Shown: positions 61,018 through 64,000 of the stretch, in pieces | How the letters are laid out: each line of letters starts with the position of its first letter | How positions within the stretch are numbered: the stretch's first letter is position 1 | From: REEB509 sp049314555 | Lineage (GTDB): Bacteria; Pseudomonadota; Alphaproteobacteria; Caulobacterales; Aquidulcibacteraceae | Reading direction: 5' to 3' | Assembly: GCA_049314555.1 (NCBI GenBank) | Contig: JBMOEW010000005.1 | Coordinates: 1-64,000 of the forward strand | Length of the DNA: 64,000 bases | Notes under the pieces: generated by a model | Told to the model about the DNA's origin: nothing | The model's database searches: none | Seen by the model: the letters and a program-made list of their open reading frames with translations, nothing else | Made by a program: the position numbers and the translations under genes

Positions 61018-62541
61018 TTAAACCTCTTGATTGTACGCGCCCACTTCGGGGCGTTGGGCCAGGCGTGGCTTAACCTCTTGGCGGAACAGCGCCCTCATAT
61101 CGTCGTCACTGGTCATGCTTTCCACCACAATCACCAATTCCGGCTTGTTGGACGACGCCCGCACCAAAACCCAGGCGCCGTCTGCCAGGGTGACACGCAC
61201 CCCGTTGACGGTGTTCACGTCCCGGATGGCACGGCCAAGGATCGTGCCGCCAGCCGCCGCAAGGGCTTGATAGTCGCGGACGACGCTGTCAACGACGGCA
61301 TATTTGATTTCATCTGCGCAGTGGGCGGCCATGGTGATTGAGGAGTAAGAGACAGGCAAAGCCGCGCGCAGTTGCGAGAGGCTCTTGCCGGGATTGCGAT
61401 CCAGCATTGCAAGGACGGCGCCGGCCGCGACAATCCCGTCGTCGTAACCCCGCCCGATGGGGGCGCGGAAGAAGAAGTGGCCAGACTTTTCAAAGCCAGC
61501 GAGGGCCGAGAGCTCAGTGGTTCGCCGCTTGATATACGAGTGGCCTGTTTTGAAATAGTCCACGGTGGCGCCGTTGGCTTGCAGGACGGGATCGAGCGCA
61601 TAAAGCCCGGTGGATTTGACATCGACCACGAAGGTGGCGTTGGGATGTTGGGCGGAAAGATCCCGTGCCAGCATCAGTCCGATTTTGTCCGCGAAGATCT
61701 CAGCGCCCGTATCATCGACGACGCCGCAGCGATCGCCATCACCGTCAAAGCCGAGGGCCAGATCGGCGCCATGCTCCTTGACCGCTATGGCCATGGCGTG
61801 GAGCATTTCTTCGTCTTCTGGGTTGGCGTTGTAGCGGGGGAACGTCCAGTCCAGGTTGCAATCAAGCTCGATCACGTCTGCGCCCATGCGGCGAAGGGCT
61901 TCCGGGGCGAAGGCACCGGCCGTGCCGTTACCGCACGCTGCCACAACCCGCAGCTTGCGCTTCAAGGTGACGCCTGCGGACACTTCGGCCAAATAGCGCG
62001 CGGTGAAATCTTCCACCCGCGTGAGGGAGCCGCCTGCGCGGGGCGCGAAGCGGGCGTTTAGAACAATGTCTCTTAAAGCCCCCATTTCGTCTGGGCCAAA
62101 GGTAAGCGGTGGATTTGCGCCCATCTTTACCCCGGTCCAGCCGTTTTCGTTGTGGGAGGCGGTGACCATCGCCACACAGGGGCAGTCCAGGGCGAACTGG
62201 GCGAAGTAGGCCGTTGGCGACAAGGCAAGGCCAATATCCACCACGTCCATGCCGCCTTCCATCAGGCCGATGATCAGCGCCTGCTTGATGGACAAGGAAT
62301 AGTGGCGATAATCATGTCCAACCGCAATGCGGGGGCGCACGCCCATGTCATGCACCAGCGTAGCAAGGCCAAGCCCAAGGGCCTGCACGCCCAGCAGGTT
62401 CAGTTCTGGCGGCTTTGACGAGCCAGGGGCACCAAACCACCAGCGCGCGTCATATTCGCGAAAGCCTGTTGGCTTGACCAACGGTGTGGTTTCAAATGCA
62501 GCGGTGTTGTTGGGAAGGTCTGTGGCAGGACGAAACGCCAT
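61018..62541 (-). CDS. Phosphomannomutase/phosphoglucomutase
   Basis: A 507-aa alpha-D-phosphohexomutase. Key loops are phosphoserine VTASHNENGWTGVKMG, metal loop GFDGDGDRCGVVDD, sugar-binding FEKSGHFFF, and the phosphate-binding RASSNKPELVIVVE near the end. It interconverts mannose- or glucose-6- and 1-phosphates for nucleotide-sugar synthesis. The frame is open to 62727, but ATG 62541 (MAFRPATDL) fits the family. It is the first gene of the pmm-ugd-pgi operon and is divergent from the hydrolase gene. Confidence 0.93.
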   Translation of the reverse strand: MAFRPATDLPNNTAAFETTPLVKPTGFREYDARWWFGAPGSSKPPELNLLGVQALGLGLATLVHDMGVRPRIAVGHDYRHYSLSIKQALIIGLMEGGMDVVDIGLALSPTAYFAQFALDCPCVAMVTASHNENGWTGVKMGANPPLTFGPDEMGALRDIVLNARFAPRAGGSLTRVEDFTARYLAEVSAGVTLKRKLRVVAACGNGTAGAFAPEALRRMGADVIELDCNLDWTFPRYNANPEDEEMLHAMAIAVKEHGADLALGFDGDGDRCGVVDDTGAEIFADKIGLMLARDLSAQHPNATFVVDVKSTGLYALDPVLQANGATVDYFKTGHSYIKRRTTELSALAGFEKSGHFFFRAPIGRGYDDGIVAAGAVLAMLDRNPGKSLSQLRAALPVSYSSITMAAHCADEIKYAVVDSVVRDYQALAAAGGTILGRAIRDVNTVNGVRVTLADGAWVLVRASSNKPELVIVVESMTSDDDMRALFRQEVKPRLAQRPEVGAYNQEV

Positions 62542-62665
62542 GGATACACCAGTGGAAATCTGAGCCGCCCTGCCTGATGGCAGGGGCTTGGGAAGCGCGG
62601 TGTATACGCAAAATTGCTGCGGTGCAAAGCGCGCTTGGTTAACGCAGGAAAGGGCCTCGATTGCG

Positions 62666-63820
62666 ATGAATTCGACCTTGATCCGTGAGCCTTTGACGGT
62701 GGCGTTCGAAGAAAAATCCCCGTTCAAGGAAACCTATGGCGGGGCCGATGTGGTGGTGTTGGACGGTCAACACCTGCATCTTGGCGAAAAGCGGCGCATC
62801 GTGCTCTTGTTCATGCACCCGACGGGGGTGATGAACCATTTGCCGCTTTCGGTCGCTTTGGCGCGGGCGGGCACGCCAGTGCTGACGGTTGCCTCGCGCT
62901 ATCCCCACAACGACACCGCCCTGATCATGGAAAAGGTGGCCCTGGATATGGGGCGCTGGGTGCGTTATGCGATCGAGCGCTTGGGGTATCAGGGGGTTGT
63001 GCTGGCCGGATGGTCTGGCGGCGGGAGTTTGAGCCTGTTTTACCAGGCGCAAGCCGAAGCCCCTTCGATCGAGGCAACGCCCGCAGGCGATCCGGTGGAC
63101 CTGGTGGGGGCGGGGCTGATCCCTGCGGTGGGGGTGATGCAGCTTGCAGCGCACGTGAGCCGCTCTGGTACGTTGGCCGAATGGATCGATCCAGCGATTG
63201 GCGATGAACTCGCGCCCTACAAGCGAAACGCGGATTTCGATATCTACGGCGATCCGCCGGCCGCGGCAGCGCCGTTCAGCGCCGCCTTCCAAAACGCTTA
63301 TCGCGCGGCGCAGCGGGCTCGGATTGCGCGGATTGACGCGTTCGTGGACGACAAGCTTGGCTGGTTGCGGGCAAAAGGGCGCGCCAACGACGAGCACAGC
63401 TTTGTGGTGCATGGCACGATGGCGGACCTGCGCTGGCTTGATCCAGCCATCGACCCCAACGACCGGGTGCCGGGGCGGTGTTACATGGGCGACCCGCAGG
63501 TGGTGAACATGAGCCCGGCGCACTTGGCGCGGTTCACGTCTTTGCGGTCCTGGCTGTCGCAATGGTCGTCGCGGTCGCGGGCGCACGGCCCCGATTGTGC
63601 GGCCACTATCAGCGTGCCGGCCCTGGTGATCGAAAACAGTGCTGATGATGCCTGTACGCCAAGCCATGCGGCGCGGATTGTAGCGGGCTTCAAGCGCGTG
63701 ACCCCGGCCTTTCACCGGATCGCGGGGGCAAACCATTATTATCTCGGGCAACGGGAAAAGGCCGCGGAAGCGATTGGAATTATGCAAGATTGGTTGCGCA
63801 CGCAGGGGTGGGCGCACTGA
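62666..63820 (+). CDS. Alpha/beta hydrolase
   Basis: A 384-aa alpha/beta-fold hydrolase. The nucleophile elbow is LAGWSGGGSLSLF (GxSxG), the acid is in IENSADDACTPSHA, and the catalytic His in IAGANHYYLGQ. A central region, residues about 180-290, forms a large insert or cap. The substrate is unknown. ATG 62666 (MNSTLIREPL) was chosen over 62588 because the extension is out of family, and AGGAAAGGGCC lies upstream. The 124 bases to the divergent pmm gene hold promoter DNA. Confidence 0.85.
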   Translation: MNSTLIREPLTVAFEEKSPFKETYGGADVVVLDGQHLHLGEKRRIVLLFMHPTGVMNHLPLSVALARAGTPVLTVASRYPHNDTALIMEKVALDMGRWVRYAIERLGYQGVVLAGWSGGGSLSLFYQAQAEAPSIEATPAGDPVDLVGAGLIPAVGVMQLAAHVSRSGTLAEWIDPAIGDELAPYKRNADFDIYGDPPAAAAPFSAAFQNAYRAAQRARIARIDAFVDDKLGWLRAKGRANDEHSFVVHGTMADLRWLDPAIDPNDRVPGRCYMGDPQVVNMSPAHLARFTSLRSWLSQWSSRSRAHGPDCAATISVPALVIENSADDACTPSHAARIVAGFKRVTPAFHRIAGANHYYLGQREKAAEAIGIMQDWLRTQGWAH

Positions 63821-63849
63821 GGGTAGGGGTTTGTTAAACCGGCCCCTGG

Positions 63850-64000
63850 ATGATTGCCGCTTCGCGGTGCATCACGGCTTTGCTTTCCATGCTTGACCTC
63901 TCTCCGGTGGCGCTTGCGGCGGCCAATATCTGTCCGGCGACCGGGCTCGCGACCGATTACCTCAACCATTTCAATGAAGTGGCGATGCTCATTGAGATGT
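63850..64000 (+). CDS. Conserved small alphaproteobacterial protein, 3' end outside the window
   Basis: The frame is open to the window end. It reads LDLSPVALAAANICPATGLA, then TDYLNHFNEVAMLIEM. From memory this is the start of a conserved alphaproteobacterial protein of unknown function with the pattern PATGLATDYLNxFNE. Start could be ATG 63850 or, more compactly, ATG 63889; neither has a clear ribosome-binding site. Confidence 0.6.
   Translation, partial: MIAASRCITALLSMLDLSPVALAAANICPATGLATDYLNHFNEVAMLIEM

Overview
The window is about 64 kb of GC-rich chromosome from a flagellated alphaproteobacterium. The best match is the Caulobacterales / Hyphomonadaceae / Parvularculaceae group. Pointers to that group are the flbT-flaF-flagellin order, flgI-cheL-flbY diverging from fliX with dksA downstream, a perfect TTAA-N7-TTAA CtrA box, a GAAC-N7-GAAC alphaproteobacterial LexA box in front of imuA-imuB-dnaE2, and the murA-DUF2948-hisD-UPF0262-LMW phosphatase-infA-maf-rng-yacG order. 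The species assignment is inference. I saw no prophage, insertion sequence, CRISPR array or rRNA operon. Coding density is high, and no gene-free stretch exceeds about 300 bases once a 52-codon ORF at 40281-40439 is counted.

Layout. 1-4393: tRNA-Lys(CUU), an NnrU membrane protein, an Hpt phosphotransfer protein, an SDR, a Nudix hydrolase, a small membrane-anchored TIR-like protein and a methyltransferase. 4432-10075: the SOS-controlled mutasome imuA-imuB-dnaE2. 10201-24489: mixed metabolism, including an HDOD-type haem N-demethylase, a serine-hydrolase pseudoenzyme, a Rieske oxygenase, alanine dehydrogenase overlapping an MFS exporter, a GabD-like dehydrogenase, a tandem Usp, a BVMO-type flavoprotein, and a MoxR/VWA chaperone pair split by other genes including a TonB-like protein. 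24633-33659: a flagellar filament and ring locus with flbT, flaF, a 794-aa flagellin carrying four tandem modules, flaG, a truncated flagellin-like protein behind a CtrA box, an unknown membrane protein, flbY, cheL, flgI, fliX and dksA. 33737-36478: a 913-aa TIR protein with three membrane spans and a large putative periplasmic region.

36733-43350: GTP-type PEP carboxykinase, glycerol kinase, a small membrane ORF, a TonB-dependent receptor with a strong terminator, and tRNA-Thr(GGU) whose 3' end is repeated twice downstream. 43611-50888: the conserved housekeeping cluster from murA to yacG. 50925-55235: a phytase-like exported protein, a WD40 protein coupled to a His-rich CobW GTPase, and a Gfo/Idh/MocA oxidoreductase. 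55437-62541: sugar-nucleotide and envelope precursor genes (glmM, a CapD-like SDR, pgi, ugd, phosphomannomutase). 62666-64000: an alpha/beta hydrolase and the start of a conserved small gene.

The least explained items are the two membrane-anchored TIR-type proteins, the flagellin-like protein that lacks the N-terminal D0 region, the modular giant flagellin, the serine-hydrolase homologue with its catalytic residues replaced, and the tandem copies of the tRNA-Thr 3' end. Start codons were chosen by ribosome-binding site and family N-terminus, and several could differ by a few codons. All family assignments come from reading motifs, not from database searches.
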